Notes: generated by a model not told the origin, from the sequence alone. DNA of 64,000 bases from ZAX-1 sp046533095 (GCA_046533095.1 JAJQRA010000035.1:117707-181706), one strand, 5' to 3'. Shown: positions 52,299-62,364, counted from the first letter of the stretch. A program made the numbers and translations.

Positions 52299-54416
52299 TT
52301 GGCTGGAAGAGAATATCCATTAGAGAGAACCAGAAACATTGGTATTATGGCCCACATAGATGCTGGTAAAACAACATTGACTGAGCGAATTTTATATTAT
52401 ACCGGTGTTAACTATAAAATTGGAGATACTCACGAGGGAACTGCTACCATGGACTGGATGGAGCAAGAACAGGAACGGGGTATCACAATTACTTCAGCCG
52501 CTACGACATGTCATTGGACGTTACAGGAACAGTGTAAAAACAGGGCAGATGCGCTAGAGCATCGTATCAATATTATTGATACTCCTGGACACGTTGACTT
52601 TACAGTTGAAGTTGAGCGGTCGCTTCGTGTATTAGATGGCGCCATTGGTGTCTTTTGTGCAAAAGGAGGGGTCGAGCCTCAATCTGAAAATGTATGGCGT
52701 CAGGCTGACACATACAATGTACCAAGAATGGCGTTTATAAACAAGATGGACATCTTAGGCGCAGATTTTTATAATGCCGTAGATCAGATTAGAACACGTC
52801 TTGGGAAAAACACCATCCCAATTCAATTACCAATCGGCAAAGAGGATGATTTTAAAGGAATCATTGATTTGTTTGAAATGAAATCTTACATCTATAACGA
52901 TGAAAAAGGTGAAAATATTACAATCACAGATATACCGGATGACATGAAAGAGGACGCAGAACTTTATCGTTCGGAATTAGTAGAAAAAATATCTGAGCTG
53001 GATGACGATTTGATGATGCAGTACCTAGAGGGAGAAGAGCCCACACTAGAAAGCTTAAAAGCTGCATTAAGAAAAGGCACTTGCGAATGTACGGCCATTC
53101 CTGTCTGTTGCGGAACTGCCTACAGAAATAAAGGGGTTCAAAAGCTTCTGGATGCGATTTTAGAATTTATGCCTGCACCAACTGATATCCCGGCGATTAA
53201 AGGTGTTGATTTAGACAACAATGAAATTGTACGCCATTCTTCTGACGAAGAACCTTTTGCGGCACTTGCATTTAAAATCATGACCGATCCTTTTGTAGGC
53301 AAATTAGCATTTTTCCGTGTTTATTCCGGAACGGTTAATTCGGGTTCCTACGTATTAAATGCAACAAAAAACAAAAAAGAGCGTGTAGGACGCCTGTTGC
53401 AGATGCATGCAAATAAGCGGGAAGAGCTTACAAAAGTCTACTCTGGAGATATTGCAGCGGCAGTTGGATTTAAGCTGACAACAACAGGAGATACCATCTG
53501 TGATGAGCAGCACCCTGTAATTTTAGAATCTATGGAATTTCCGGAACCGGTTATTGAACTTGCAATTGAGCCGAAAACAAAAGCCGGACAAGGTAAGATG
53601 GGCGAGGCACTTGCCAAGCTTTCGGAAGAAGATCCGACATTCCGTGCCCATACGAACCCCGAAACAGGGCAGACAATTATTGCCGGCATGGGTGAGCTTC
53701 ACTTAGAGATTATCGTAGACCGACTATTACGCGAGTTCAAAGTAGAGGCGAATGTAGGTGCACCACAGGTTGCATATAAAGAAACATTTACAAAAGCAGT
53801 TGACGTTGACAGCAAGTATGCAAAACAGTCCGGTGGACGTGGCCAGTATGGTCACTGTAAAGTTCACTTTGAACCAATGGATGCCAACGGAGAAGAATTA
53901 TTTAAATTTGAATCCAAAGTTGTTGGAGGGGCTATTCCAAAGGAATATATCCCAGCAGTTGGCGAGGGTATCAAAGAGGCAACCAAAGCAGGCATTCTTG
54001 CGGGTTTCCCGGTTGTAGGCGTTCATGCAACAGTATATGATGGTTCGTACCATGAAGTCGATTCAAGTGAAATGGCATTCCACATTGCTGGTTCTTTAGC
54101 ATTTAAAGATGCGATGCACAAAGCAGGGGCAGTATTGCTTGAGCCGATTATGAAAGTAGAAGTAACAATGCCGGAAGAGTACATGGGTGATGTTATTGGC
54201 GATATTAATTCACGCCGTGGACGTATTGAAGGTATGGACGATTTAGGTGGTGGAAAGATCGTACGCGGTTATGTGCCGCTTGCCCAGATGTTTGGCTATT
54301 CCACAGACTTACGTTCTAGGACACAGGGACGTGGAAACTACTCTATGTTTTTTGAAAAATATGAGCAAGTTCCAAAATCCGTTCAAGAAGAAGTGATTTC
54401 AACAAAAGGCAAGTAA
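52299..54416 (+). CDS. fusA: Elongation factor G
   Basis: 705 residues from a TTG start at 52299, preceded by AGGAGGA; the product then begins (M)AGREYPLERTRNIGIMAHIDAGKTT. G1 AHIDAGKTT, G3 DTPGH and G4 NKMD are intact and all five EF-G domains are present. Compared with classic EF-G there is an insertion of about 12 residues between TTCHW and HRINIIDTPGH, which seems common in Clostridia. The in-frame ATGs further upstream lie in repeat DNA. Confidence 0.97.
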   Translation: MAGREYPLERTRNIGIMAHIDAGKTTLTERILYYTGVNYKIGDTHEGTATMDWMEQEQERGITITSAATTCHWTLQEQCKNRADALEHRINIIDTPGHVDFTVEVERSLRVLDGAIGVFCAKGGVEPQSENVWRQADTYNVPRMAFINKMDILGADFYNAVDQIRTRLGKNTIPIQLPIGKEDDFKGIIDLFEMKSYIYNDEKGENITITDIPDDMKEDAELYRSELVEKISELDDDLMMQYLEGEEPTLESLKAALRKGTCECTAIPVCCGTAYRNKGVQKLLDAILEFMPAPTDIPAIKGVDLDNNEIVRHSSDEEPFAALAFKIMTDPFVGKLAFFRVYSGTVNSGSYVLNATKNKKERVGRLLQMHANKREELTKVYSGDIAAAVGFKLTTTGDTICDEQHPVILESMEFPEPVIELAIEPKTKAGQGKMGEALAKLSEEDPTFRAHTNPETGQTIIAGMGELHLEIIVDRLLREFKVEANVGAPQVAYKETFTKAVDVDSKYAKQSGGRGQYGHCKVHFEPMDANGEELFKFESKVVGGAIPKEYIPAVGEGIKEATKAGILAGFPVVGVHATVYDGSYHEVDSSEMAFHIAGSLAFKDAMHKAGAVLLEPIMKVEVTMPEEYMGDVIGDINSRRGRIEGMDDLGGGKIVRGYVPLAQMFGYSTDLRSRTQGRGNYSMFFEKYEQVPKSVQEEVISTKGK

Positions 54417-54529
54417 GAATAATAAAAATACTTGAAATACGTTAGATTATTTAATATAATCTATCTATCAGCCAATGAACAAAAAACGACAGCCCAAAAA
54501 GGGCATAAAATTAAGGAGGACGTTATAAA

Positions 54530-55723
54530 ATGGCTAAAGCAAAATTTGAAAGAAACAAACCGCATTGTAATATCGGAACGATTGGTCACGTTGATCATGG
54601 GAAGACAACTTTAACAGCTGCTATTACGAAAACTCTTAACTCCAGATTTGGAACGGGTTCTTCCGTAGCTTTTGATGAAATCGACAAAGCTCCGGAAGAA
54701 AAAGAACGTGGTATTACGATTTCTACTGCTCACGTTGAATATGAAAGCAATAACAGACATTATGCACATGTTGACTGCCCAGGACATGCCGACTACGTTA
54801 AGAACATGATTACTGGTGCCGCACAGATGGATGGAGCAATCCTTGTTGTTGCCGCTACCGATGGTGTTATGTCTCAGACAAGAGAGCATATCTTGCTTGC
54901 TCGTCAGGTAGGTGTTCCTTACATCGTTGTATTCATGAATAAATGTGATGCAGTAGACGATGAAGAATTGCTTGAACTAGTAGAAATGGAAATTAGAGAT
55001 TTATTAAATGAATATGAATTTCCGGGTGATGATACACCGGTTATTCAGGGTTCTGCATTAAAAGCACTTGAAGATCCAAGTGGTGAATGGGGCGATAAGA
55101 TTCTTGAGCTGATTGAAGCTGTTGACAGTTTTATTCCAGATCCAGAACGTGATACTGACAAGCCATTCTTAATGCCAATTGAAGATGTATTTACAATTAC
55201 CGGACGTGGTACTGTGGCTACTGGTAGAGTAGAGCGTGGTATTCTTAAGATAAACGAAGAAGTTGAAATTGCTGGTATCAAAGAAGAAAGCCGTAAGACA
55301 GTTGTAACAGGAATTGAAATGTTTCGTAAATTGCTTGACGAAGGTCGTGCAGGCGATAACATTGGGGCACTGCTTCGTGGCGTTCAAAGAACTGAAATCG
55401 AAAGAGGACAGGTTTTGATCAAACCGGGTTCCGTTACCTGCCATAAAAAATTTACGGCTCAGGTATACGTTTTAACCAAAGATGAAGGTGGTCGCCATAC
55501 TCCATTCTTTAACAATTACAGACCACAATTCTATTTTAGAACAACCGATATTACAGGTGTCTGCAATTTACCAGAAGGCGTAGAAATGTGCATGCCTGGC
55601 GATAATATAGAAATGACGATAGCATTGATTCATCCAATCGCTATGGAGCAAGGCCTTACCTTTGCTATCCGTGAAGGTGGACGTACCGTTGGTTCGGGAC
55701 GTGTTGCTACGATTATTGAGTAA
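54530..55723 (+). CDS. tuf: Elongation factor Tu
   Basis: 397 residues, normal length. GTP-binding motifs GHVDHGKTT, DCPGHADY and NKCD are present, and domains II and III (GRGTVATGRVERG, REGGRTVGSGRVATI) are intact. AAGGAGGACG precedes the ATG. A terminator follows, closing the str operon. Confidence 0.98.
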   Translation: MAKAKFERNKPHCNIGTIGHVDHGKTTLTAAITKTLNSRFGTGSSVAFDEIDKAPEEKERGITISTAHVEYESNNRHYAHVDCPGHADYVKNMITGAAQMDGAILVVAATDGVMSQTREHILLARQVGVPYIVVFMNKCDAVDDEELLELVEMEIRDLLNEYEFPGDDTPVIQGSALKALEDPSGEWGDKILELIEAVDSFIPDPERDTDKPFLMPIEDVFTITGRGTVATGRVERGILKINEEVEIAGIKEESRKTVVTGIEMFRKLLDEGRAGDNIGALLRGVQRTEIERGQVLIKPGSVTCHKKFTAQVYVLTKDEGGRHTPFFNNYRPQFYFRTTDITGVCNLPEGVEMCMPGDNIEMTIALIHPIAMEQGLTFAIREGGRTVGSGRVATIIE

Positions 55724-56086
55724 TTGATAAGATAGAATCAAATAGATACCGCAATCTTTTGGAAAATGAAGGGTTGCGGTTTTTTGCGTAAAAAAGAATA
55801 GCAAACATAGTACAAGCATCTCATGATAAAACTGCAATTTAGATGCTTGCTATAGGGTTGAACGACAAATATTAATTTTTCAGAAACTTATGGAAAAATA
55901 TGAATTCTTATTATATAATAAGCACAAACAAGCAAAGCACCTTATCATATTGGAGGTACTTGTAACGGAGCTAAAATGGCAGTCGAACAAATATAAAACA
56001 TCTCGTATTCTTAGGATGCTAGATAGTTGCCAATTTGTTTACAAATGAATTACGCACAAAAAACGGTGCAGGCGGTGGTGAATGAA
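55724..56086. other. Spacer between tuf and the cell-wall hydrolase gene
   Basis: Apart from the terminator it holds a TATAAT at 55914-55919 without a good -35 and a Shine-Dalgarno-like TTGGAGG at 55951 followed by only a six-codon frame (55976-55996). No gene is supported. Confidence 0.5.
55749..55786 (+). terminator. Terminator of the str operon
   Basis: ACCGCAA (55749-55755) pairs with TTGCGGT (55775-55781), followed by a T-run. Confidence 0.88.
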
Positions 56087-57307
56087 ATGAAACAATGGAA
56101 TAGAGGATTGTACATACTAGCGGTAATGGCTCTATCTGCCTGCATGATTTATGCTATTCCGTTTTTTTTAATTCAAGTAGAGGCTAAAGCAGAAGTTCAT
56201 GAGGAAATAGATAGCCTTGAGAAAGAAAAAGAAAAAGCCAAGAATCAACTGGACAATTTAAACGATGCAAAACTTACGCTAGAAAGCGAGCTAAGCAAAC
56301 TAAATAATAAATTGGTGGATATTTCCACGTCCCTTCAAGTAGCGGAAGCATCGCTAGACAAGAAGGAACAGGAGATTGTTGATACAACGGCGGCATTAAA
56401 AGTCGCAAAAGAGATAGAAAAAACGCAGTACATAAGTATGAAGAAACGGATTCGTTTTCTATATGAAATGGATATGGAATCTATCATTGCCATGTTGTTG
56501 GAGTCGGAAAATTTTACGGATTTTATAAATAAAGGGGAATATATCGTTGCCATTCATAATTATGACAGGGATATGCTTTTGAAATATAAGGAAATCAAAG
56601 AGGGCGTTATCCAAAAAGAAACACAGCTAGAGCAGGAAGAAGCACAACTGCTTGTGATTCTTGAGGAGTTAGAAGATAAAAAAATCCAGGCAGATCAACT
56701 GGTGAAAGAGGCGAAAAATGAGATCGCCAATGCAGATCATAAGATTGCAGCCACAAAATCCGATATTGAAGCCTATGAGGCGAACATAAAAAAGCAAAAA
56801 GCTTACGAAGCAGAGCTTGAACGCCAAAAAGCAGTAGAAGATGCAAAAAAACTGGAAGAGATCCGAAAACATGAAAAAGAACTCGCACAAGAAAAAGCAA
56901 AGGAAAATGCAAAGAAACCGGAGAAGGATACAGCACCAAAAAAAGATACAACACCTGCGGCTTCAGACAAGGTTGAGAGTGACCTCGCCCTGCTATCTAC
57001 GATTATCTATTGTGAGGCGGCAGGAGAAAGCTATGAGGGAAAGCTTGCAGTTGGAAGCGTTGTTATGAACCGGGTACAAAGCCCCTATTATCCGAATTCT
57101 ATCATAGGGGTTATTTATCAAAGTGGTCAATTTTCACCAGTAACAAGCGGTCGCTTTGCGACAGAGCTTGCAAGAGGGGTAGGTGGCGACTCTGCAAAAG
57201 CTGCGACGGAAGTGCTTTCCGGAAAAGTGACAATCAATAGCCTATATTTTCGGAAAAATAATGGGGATATAGAAGGAACAGTCATTGGAAACCATGTTTT
57301 TTATTAA
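56087..57307 (+). CDS. Secreted coiled-coil cell-wall hydrolase (SleB/CwlJ-type catalytic domain)
   Basis: About 406 residues. A signal sequence or membrane anchor covers residues 7-33. Residues ~40-270 form a long coiled coil like that of PcsB/EnvC proteins, which often binds FtsEX. A Lys/Pro/Thr linker then leads to the C-terminal Hydrolase_2 domain (STIIYCEAAGESYEGKLAVG, VMNRVQ, SGQFSPVTSGRF, LYFRKN), with the family's catalytic Glu in YCEAAGE. It is likely a muramidase/lytic transglycosylase acting in peptidoglycan remodelling or spore germination. The start at 56087 gives the best signal peptide; ATGs at 56045 and 56075 are alternatives. Confidence 0.85.
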   Translation: MKQWNRGLYILAVMALSACMIYAIPFFLIQVEAKAEVHEEIDSLEKEKEKAKNQLDNLNDAKLTLESELSKLNNKLVDISTSLQVAEASLDKKEQEIVDTTAALKVAKEIEKTQYISMKKRIRFLYEMDMESIIAMLLESENFTDFINKGEYIVAIHNYDRDMLLKYKEIKEGVIQKETQLEQEEAQLLVILEELEDKKIQADQLVKEAKNEIANADHKIAATKSDIEAYEANIKKQKAYEAELERQKAVEDAKKLEEIRKHEKELAQEKAKENAKKPEKDTAPKKDTTPAASDKVESDLALLSTIIYCEAAGESYEGKLAVGSVVMNRVQSPYYPNSIIGVIYQSGQFSPVTSGRFATELARGVGGDSAKAATEVLSGKVTINSLYFRKNNGDIEGTVIGNHVFY

Positions 57308-57631
57308 CTTAAATAGAGAGCAATAAAAGATACTAGAGGGTAAGTATTAGTTTGGAAACGATGTTTTTTGCTAATCCAGATATATGAATTTGAACAAAGG
57401 AAACGATTTCGTCATAACTTAGCCACAAATAAATCCAAAATTATAGCAAGTTAGTCCTTGTGTTATGTGGAAAAATGTGCTAGGATAAAATCGGAACATG
57501 AAAGTGAACTTAAATGTTCATAGGAAGACATGTTCAGAAGAAAAATAAAATAATATATTTAGAAACAATGAAGCTTGTGGAACTACCCGATAATAATTGA
57601 TGCAGTGGATTCAACTTTTTTTTTGCATAGA

Positions 57632-57649
57632 TTGTTAATCTTTTAACAG
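57632..57649 (+). promoter_or_regulatory. Rex operator upstream of thl
   Basis: TTGTTAATCTTTTAACAG matches the clostridial Rex consensus TTGTTAA-N4-TTAACAA at 17 of 18 bases (13 of 14 defined). Rex represses butyrate/alcohol pathway genes when NADH is low, so its placement before thl-hbd-bcd-etf fits. Confidence 0.8.
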
Positions 57650-57763
57650 AGTGGCAGGAGGCAATCATTTCCCTCTATCATATGTGATAGTAGGCCTTGC
57701 CTATCGGATACTTATATCTGAAAAAACGGACTTCAATGATAAAATCCATAGGGGTAAAAATTG

Positions 57764-57907
57764 GTTACGGTTCACAACCCATTACCGCGAAGTCACTTTT
57801 GTGCGTTTTCTGCATAAAAGTGCAAGGGTTGAATGTGCCAAACCGCACGTTCTTTGTGCAGTTTGTGTACATAAACGTTACTTTCACAGCTAGCTGTGAA
57901 TCGTAAC
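57764..57907 (+). ncRNA. Candidate structured leader RNA with alternative pairings
   Basis: CACTTTTGTGC (57794-57804) pairs with GCATAAAAGTG (57812-57822); CAAACCGCAC (57839-57848) with GTGCAGTTTG (57856-57865); GTTACTTTCACA (57877-57888) with TGTGAATCGTAAC (57895-57907). The last arm can instead pair with GTTACGGTTCACA (57764-57776), closing over the first two hairpins. No known riboswitch is recognised. Confidence 0.5.
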
Positions 57908-58088
57908 AAAAATTGGATAAGCTTGTGCCTATTTCTGTTGCAAAAATGGATTCAGCGTGTTAAAATTATATTGTTTGATTATTTTGCTATTGGATTATTG
58001 AAAAGCAACAATTCAATAATCATATCTTAATTTCAATTATTAATTGGACATCGGGATTATATTTATAATGATAAAAAGGAGATTAATT

Positions 58089-59273
58089 ATGTCAAGAAAA
58101 GTAGTTTTAGCAGGCGCATGCCGTACTGCAGTCGGAAGAATGGGCGGGGCATTGATCAACACACCCGCAGTAGAGTTGGGCGCGATTGTTATCAAAGAAG
58201 CCTTGAACAGGGCTGGGGTAGCTCCTGATCAAGTAGACGAAGTAATGATGGGCTGTGTTATTCAGGCAGCACAAGGACAGAATGTTGCAAGGCAAGCATC
58301 TATTAAAGCAGGTCTGCCAAATGAAGTCCCGGCATTTACCGTGAATGTAGTTTGCGGTTCTGGACTAAAATGCGTGAATGAGGCAGCGGCTTTAATCCTG
58401 TCAGGACAGGCAGATATTGTTGTAGCAGGCGGTATGGAAAATATGTCACTCGCTCCCTATGCGCTGACAAAAGCACGTTACGGCTACCGCATGAACAATA
58501 ATACCATAATTGACACGATGGTAAATGATGCGTTAACGGATGCCTTTAACGACTACCATATGGGCATCACCGCAGAAAATATCTGTGAAAAATATGGCTT
58601 GACACGTGAAGAATTAGATGAGTTTGCAGCAAACAGCCAACAAAAATGTGAAAAGGCAATTGCAGATGGTAAATTTAAAGATGAAATCGTACCGGTTCCT
58701 GTCAAAGTAAAGAAAGATATCGTTTTGTTTGATACAGACGAGGGACCTCGTGCAGGTACGACAGCAGCAGGGCTTTCTAAATTAAAACCAGCATTTAAAA
58801 AAGATGGAATTGTTACGGCGGCAAATTCTTCCGGCATCAATGACGGCGCAGCGGCAGTCATTGTATTAAGCGAAGAGAAAGCAAAAGAACTTGGTGTAAA
58901 ACCAATGGCTACATGGATTGCCGGAGCATTAGGCGGCGTTGCACCTGAAATTATGGGTATCGGTCCGGTTGCCTCTACAAAGAAAGTATTGGACAGAACA
59001 GGCTTATCCATAGATGATTTTGATTTAATCGAAGCAAATGAAGCATTCGCGGCACAGTCATTGGCAGTAGGAAGAGATTTAAAGATTGATGCAGAAAAAT
59101 TAAATGTAAATGGTGGGGCAATCGCACTTGGACACCCGGTTGGCGCAAGCGGATGCCGTATCCTTGTAACATTATTGCATGAGCTGCAGAGACGTCCGGA
59201 TGCAAAACGAGGACTAGCTACACTTTGCATCGGTGGCGGAATGGGTTGCTCAACGATCGTAGAAAAAGAATAA
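58089..59273 (+). CDS. thl: Acetyl-CoA acetyltransferase (thiolase)
   Basis: 394-residue thiolase joining two acetyl-CoA to acetoacetyl-CoA, the first step toward butyrate. Catalytic Cys89 is in VCGSGLKC; the GHPVGASG His (about 349) and CIGGGMG Cys (about 379) are present. The ATG at 58089 has AAAGGAG upstream and gives the usual N-terminus SRKVVLAGACRTAVG. hbd follows after 142 bases that contain an imperfect hairpin at 59306-59346. Confidence 0.97.
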   Translation: MSRKVVLAGACRTAVGRMGGALINTPAVELGAIVIKEALNRAGVAPDQVDEVMMGCVIQAAQGQNVARQASIKAGLPNEVPAFTVNVVCGSGLKCVNEAAALILSGQADIVVAGGMENMSLAPYALTKARYGYRMNNNTIIDTMVNDALTDAFNDYHMGITAENICEKYGLTREELDEFAANSQQKCEKAIADGKFKDEIVPVPVKVKKDIVLFDTDEGPRAGTTAAGLSKLKPAFKKDGIVTAANSSGINDGAAAVIVLSEEKAKELGVKPMATWIAGALGGVAPEIMGIGPVASTKKVLDRTGLSIDDFDLIEANEAFAAQSLAVGRDLKIDAEKLNVNGGAIALGHPVGASGCRILVTLLHELQRRPDAKRGLATLCIGGGMGCSTIVEKE

Positions 59274-59305
59274 TCAACGCAACCTGTTTATAGGCAATGG
59301 GCAAA

Positions 59306-59346
59306 CCACAATGTAGGGCAAAGCCTAAGGGAAGACTGCATTGTGG
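59306..59346 (+). other. Hairpin in the thl-hbd spacer
   Basis: CCACAATG (59306-59313) pairs with CATTGTGG (59339-59346), with an inner TAGG/CCTA pair. There is no T-run; likely a processing or stabilising stem. Confidence 0.55.
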
Positions 59347-59415
59347 AATAAAAGAAAGAACGAACCATAACAACATGAAAGCAAGGAACAAAAATGTTCA
59401 CAGGAGGAAAGCTAC

Positions 59416-60255
59416 ATGAAAGTTGGAATTATTGGCGCAGGAGCAATGGGTTCAGGCATTGCACAGGTATTTGCACAAACAGAGGGGTATGAAGTATTTC
59501 TCTGCGATATCAATGATGAATTTGCCGCAGGCGGAAAAAAGAAAATAGCAAAAGGATTTGAAAAAAGAATTGCAAAAGGAAAACTAGAACAGGCAAAAGC
59601 AGATGCGATCCTTGCTAAAATCACAACAGGCGTCAAAGATATCTGTACAGACTGCGATTTGATTGTAGAAGCTGCAATCGAAAACATGAAAATCAAAAAA
59701 CAGACATTTAAAGAACTACAGGATATATGTAAAGCAGATGCAATTTTTGCAACAAATACATCTTCTTTATCCATTACAGAAATTGGTGCAGGCCTAGACC
59801 GTTCCGTAATTGGTATGCATTTCTTTAATCCTGCTCCTGTTATGAAACTTGTTGAAGTAATTGCAGGACTTAATACACCAACGGAAGTAGTGGACAAGAT
59901 CAAAGCAATTTCCGAAGAAATTGGGAAAACTCCGGTTCAGGTAGATGAAGCCGCAGGATTTGTAGTAAACAGGATTTTAATCCCACTGATTAATGAAGCA
60001 ATTGGTATTTATGCAGAGGGCGTTGCCTCTGTAGAGGGCATTGATACAGCTATGAAATTAGGCGCAAACCACCCAATGGGGCCATTGGCATTAGGTGATT
60101 TGATTGGGCTTGATGTTTGCCTTGCAATCATGGAAGTGTTAGTTTCAGAAACAGGCGATTCCAAATATAGGCCACATCCGTTGTTAAAGAAAATGGTACG
60201 TGGTGGCAAACTTGGAATGAAGACCGGTGTTGGATTTTATGACTATAGTAAATAA
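59416..60255 (+). CDS. hbd: 3-hydroxybutyryl-CoA dehydrogenase
   Basis: 279-residue NAD(H)-dependent enzyme reducing acetoacetyl-CoA to 3-hydroxybutyryl-CoA. The Rossmann motif GAGAMGSGIAQVFA, the catalytic His in GMHFFNPAPVMKLVE, and the C-terminal substrate domain (DEAAGFVVNRILIPLINEAI, GANHPMGPLALGDLIGLD) are intact. AGGAGG precedes the ATG. No crotonase gene is next to it. Confidence 0.97.
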   Translation: MKVGIIGAGAMGSGIAQVFAQTEGYEVFLCDINDEFAAGGKKKIAKGFEKRIAKGKLEQAKADAILAKITTGVKDICTDCDLIVEAAIENMKIKKQTFKELQDICKADAIFATNTSSLSITEIGAGLDRSVIGMHFFNPAPVMKLVEVIAGLNTPTEVVDKIKAISEEIGKTPVQVDEAAGFVVNRILIPLINEAIGIYAEGVASVEGIDTAMKLGANHPMGPLALGDLIGLDVCLAIMEVLVSETGDSKYRPHPLLKKMVRGGKLGMKTGVGFYDYSK

Positions 60256-60297
60256 TAATTATATAATGTCAAATTAAGATAATGGAGGATAACAAAA

Positions 60298-61434
60298 ATG
60301 GATTTCGCGTTAAGCAAAGAGCAACAGATGGCGAGGACACTTTTCAGGGATTTCGCCGAAAATGAAGTAAAGCCGTTGGCACAAGAGGTAGATGAAGAAG
60401 AACGCTTCCCAAAGGAAACCGTTGAGAAAATGCAGAAACTTGGATTTTTAGGGATTCCTCAGCCAAAAGAATATGGCGGGCAGGGTTGCGACACATTGAC
60501 GTATGTGCTTTGTGTAGAAGAAATGTCAAGAGTTTGCGGTACAACAGGGGTTATTGTATCCGCACATACTTCCCTCGGTGCTGATCCCGTCAAGAAATTC
60601 GGCACACCAGAGCAAAAAGAAAAATATCTGCGTCCATTGGCAAGTGGGCAAAAGCTAGGTGCGTTCGGTTTAACTGAGCCAGGAGCAGGTACAGACGCGT
60701 CGGGCCAGCAGACAAAAGCTGTATTGGATGGAGATCACTACGTTTTAAACGGTACGAAAATCTTTATCACAAACGGTGGCAAGGCAGACACCTATATTAT
60801 TTTTGCTATGACTGACAAATCAAAAGGAACAAAAGGAATATCTGCATTTATTGTAGAAAAAGACTTTCCGGGATTTTCCATTGGAACCAAAGAAAAGAAA
60901 ATGGGTATTCGTGGATCATCAACTACAGAATTAGTTTTTACAGATTGTATCGTGCCGAAGGAAAACCTGCTTGGCAATGAGGGCAGAGGATTTGGTATCG
61001 CTATGCAGACGCTGGATGGCGGAAGAATCGGTATCGCTGCACAGGCGCTTGGCTTGGCTCAAGGTGCATTAGATGCTACAATTGCATATGTAAAAGACAG
61101 AAAACAGTTTGGCAGAGCGATTGCTAAATTCCAAAACACACAGTTCCAGATTGCTGATATGGCTACAAAAGTAGAAGCGGCAAGACACTTAGTATACAAA
61201 GCGGCAATTGCAAAAGATACGCAAAAGAAATTCTCCGTAGAGGCAGCAATGGCTAAATTATATGCAGCAGAAGTTGCTATGGAAGTAACCACAAAAGCTG
61301 TTCAGCTTCATGGTGGCTACGGCTACACAAGAGAATACGATGTAGAACGTATGATGCGTGATGCTAAAATTACAGAAATCTATGAAGGTACTTCTGAAGT
61401 ACAGCGTATGGTAATCAGTGGCAGCCTTTTGTAA
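60298..61434 (+). CDS. bcd: Butyryl-CoA dehydrogenase (acyl-CoA dehydrogenase family)
   Basis: 378-residue FAD enzyme that, with EtfAB, reduces crotonyl-CoA to butyryl-CoA. FAD/substrate motifs are visible (FGLTEPGAGTDASGQ, IFITNGGKAD, MGIRGSSTTELVF) and the catalytic Glu in EIYEGTSEVQRMVI near residue 368. In anaerobes this complex bifurcates electrons from NADH to crotonyl-CoA and ferredoxin. TGGAGG precedes the ATG. Confidence 0.96.
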   Translation: MDFALSKEQQMARTLFRDFAENEVKPLAQEVDEEERFPKETVEKMQKLGFLGIPQPKEYGGQGCDTLTYVLCVEEMSRVCGTTGVIVSAHTSLGADPVKKFGTPEQKEKYLRPLASGQKLGAFGLTEPGAGTDASGQQTKAVLDGDHYVLNGTKIFITNGGKADTYIIFAMTDKSKGTKGISAFIVEKDFPGFSIGTKEKKMGIRGSSTTELVFTDCIVPKENLLGNEGRGFGIAMQTLDGGRIGIAAQALGLAQGALDATIAYVKDRKQFGRAIAKFQNTQFQIADMATKVEAARHLVYKAAIAKDTQKKFSVEAAMAKLYAAEVAMEVTTKAVQLHGGYGYTREYDVERMMRDAKITEIYEGTSEVQRMVISGSLL

Positions 61435-61581
61435 TAATTGCTATCTGAAGCACAACATATAGCATATGCAATGGTCTTTTATAATAATTTTTAGGATGGA
61501 CATTGCGCAAAATAGCATATAAGGCAATATCTCATATTGGAGAATAAATAGTCGAAAACCAAATTTAAGGAGAGAAAAACA

Positions 61582-62364
61582 GTGAAAATTGTAGTATGTA
61601 TAAAACAAGTTCCGGATACAAATGAAGTAAAATTAGATCCTGTTACCGGTACTCTTATCCGTGACGGTGTACCAAGTATCATTAATCCAGATGATAAAGC
61701 AGGACTTGAGGCAGCTTTAGCTTTAAAAGATTCTATTGGCGCAGAAGTAAACGTCATCACAATGGGACCACCTCAAGCGGATGCAGTTCTTCGTGAAGCA
61801 ATGGCTATGGGGGCAGACAGTGCTTACCTAATTACCGACAGAGCATTTGGCGGTGCTGATACATTGGCAACTTCAACCACAATTGCTGCAGCAGTTAAGA
61901 AATTGGATTATGATTTGATTATAACCGGCCGCCAGGCAATTGATGGCGATACGGCACAAGTAGGGCCTCAGATCGCCGAACATTTAGGCATCCCGAATGT
62001 TTCCTATGCAGAAGACATTAAAGTAGAAGGAAAGACAGTTATCGTAAAACGTCAATACGAAGACAGATACCATACTGTAAAAGTGCAGCTTCCATGCCTA
62101 ATTACTGCTCTTGGTGAAATGAATACACCGCGTTACATGACTCCCGGCGGAATTTTTGATGCCTATAAGGAAAAAGTAGTAACCGTATGGACACGTCCAG
62201 ATCTTGATGTTGCAGATGAAGTAATCGGCTTAAAAGGTTCACCGACAAAAGTAGCCCAGTCTTTCCCTAAGAGCATCAAAGCCGCTGGCGTGAAAGAAAC
62301 ATTAGATCCCGAAGATGCAGCCAACTATATTGTGACCAAATTGAAAGAAAAGTTTGTCATCTAA
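61582..62364 (+). CDS. etfB: Electron transfer flavoprotein subunit beta
   Basis: 260 residues. The family motif CIKQVPDTNEVKLDPVTG at the start and ITGRQAIDGDTAQVGPQ are clear. It forms the EtfAB heterodimer that feeds Bcd and, in bifurcating versions, oxidises NADH. It starts with GTG at 61582 (GTGAAAATTGTAG) after AAGGAGAG. It follows bcd by 147 bases. Confidence 0.97.
   Translation: MKIVVCIKQVPDTNEVKLDPVTGTLIRDGVPSIINPDDKAGLEAALALKDSIGAEVNVITMGPPQADAVLREAMAMGADSAYLITDRAFGGADTLATSTTIAAAVKKLDYDLIITGRQAIDGDTAQVGPQIAEHLGIPNVSYAEDIKVEGKTVIVKRQYEDRYHTVKVQLPCLITALGEMNTPRYMTPGGIFDAYKEKVVTVWTRPDLDVADEVIGLKGSPTKVAQSFPKSIKAAGVKETLDPEDAANYIVTKLKEKFVI

Larger units (their letters stand above)
57308..58088. 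other. 780-bp leader/regulatory region of the butyrate cluster
   Basis: No gene is supported; frames at 57651-57906 have no ribosome binding site and unlikely composition. The region holds a Rex operator (57632-57649) and several consecutive RNA hairpins (57764-57907), both listed separately. Confidence 0.65.

Noticed and set aside
57651..57906. Small ORFs before thl
   Set aside because: No ribosome binding site and they overlap the structured leader; the encoded peptides resemble no protein.
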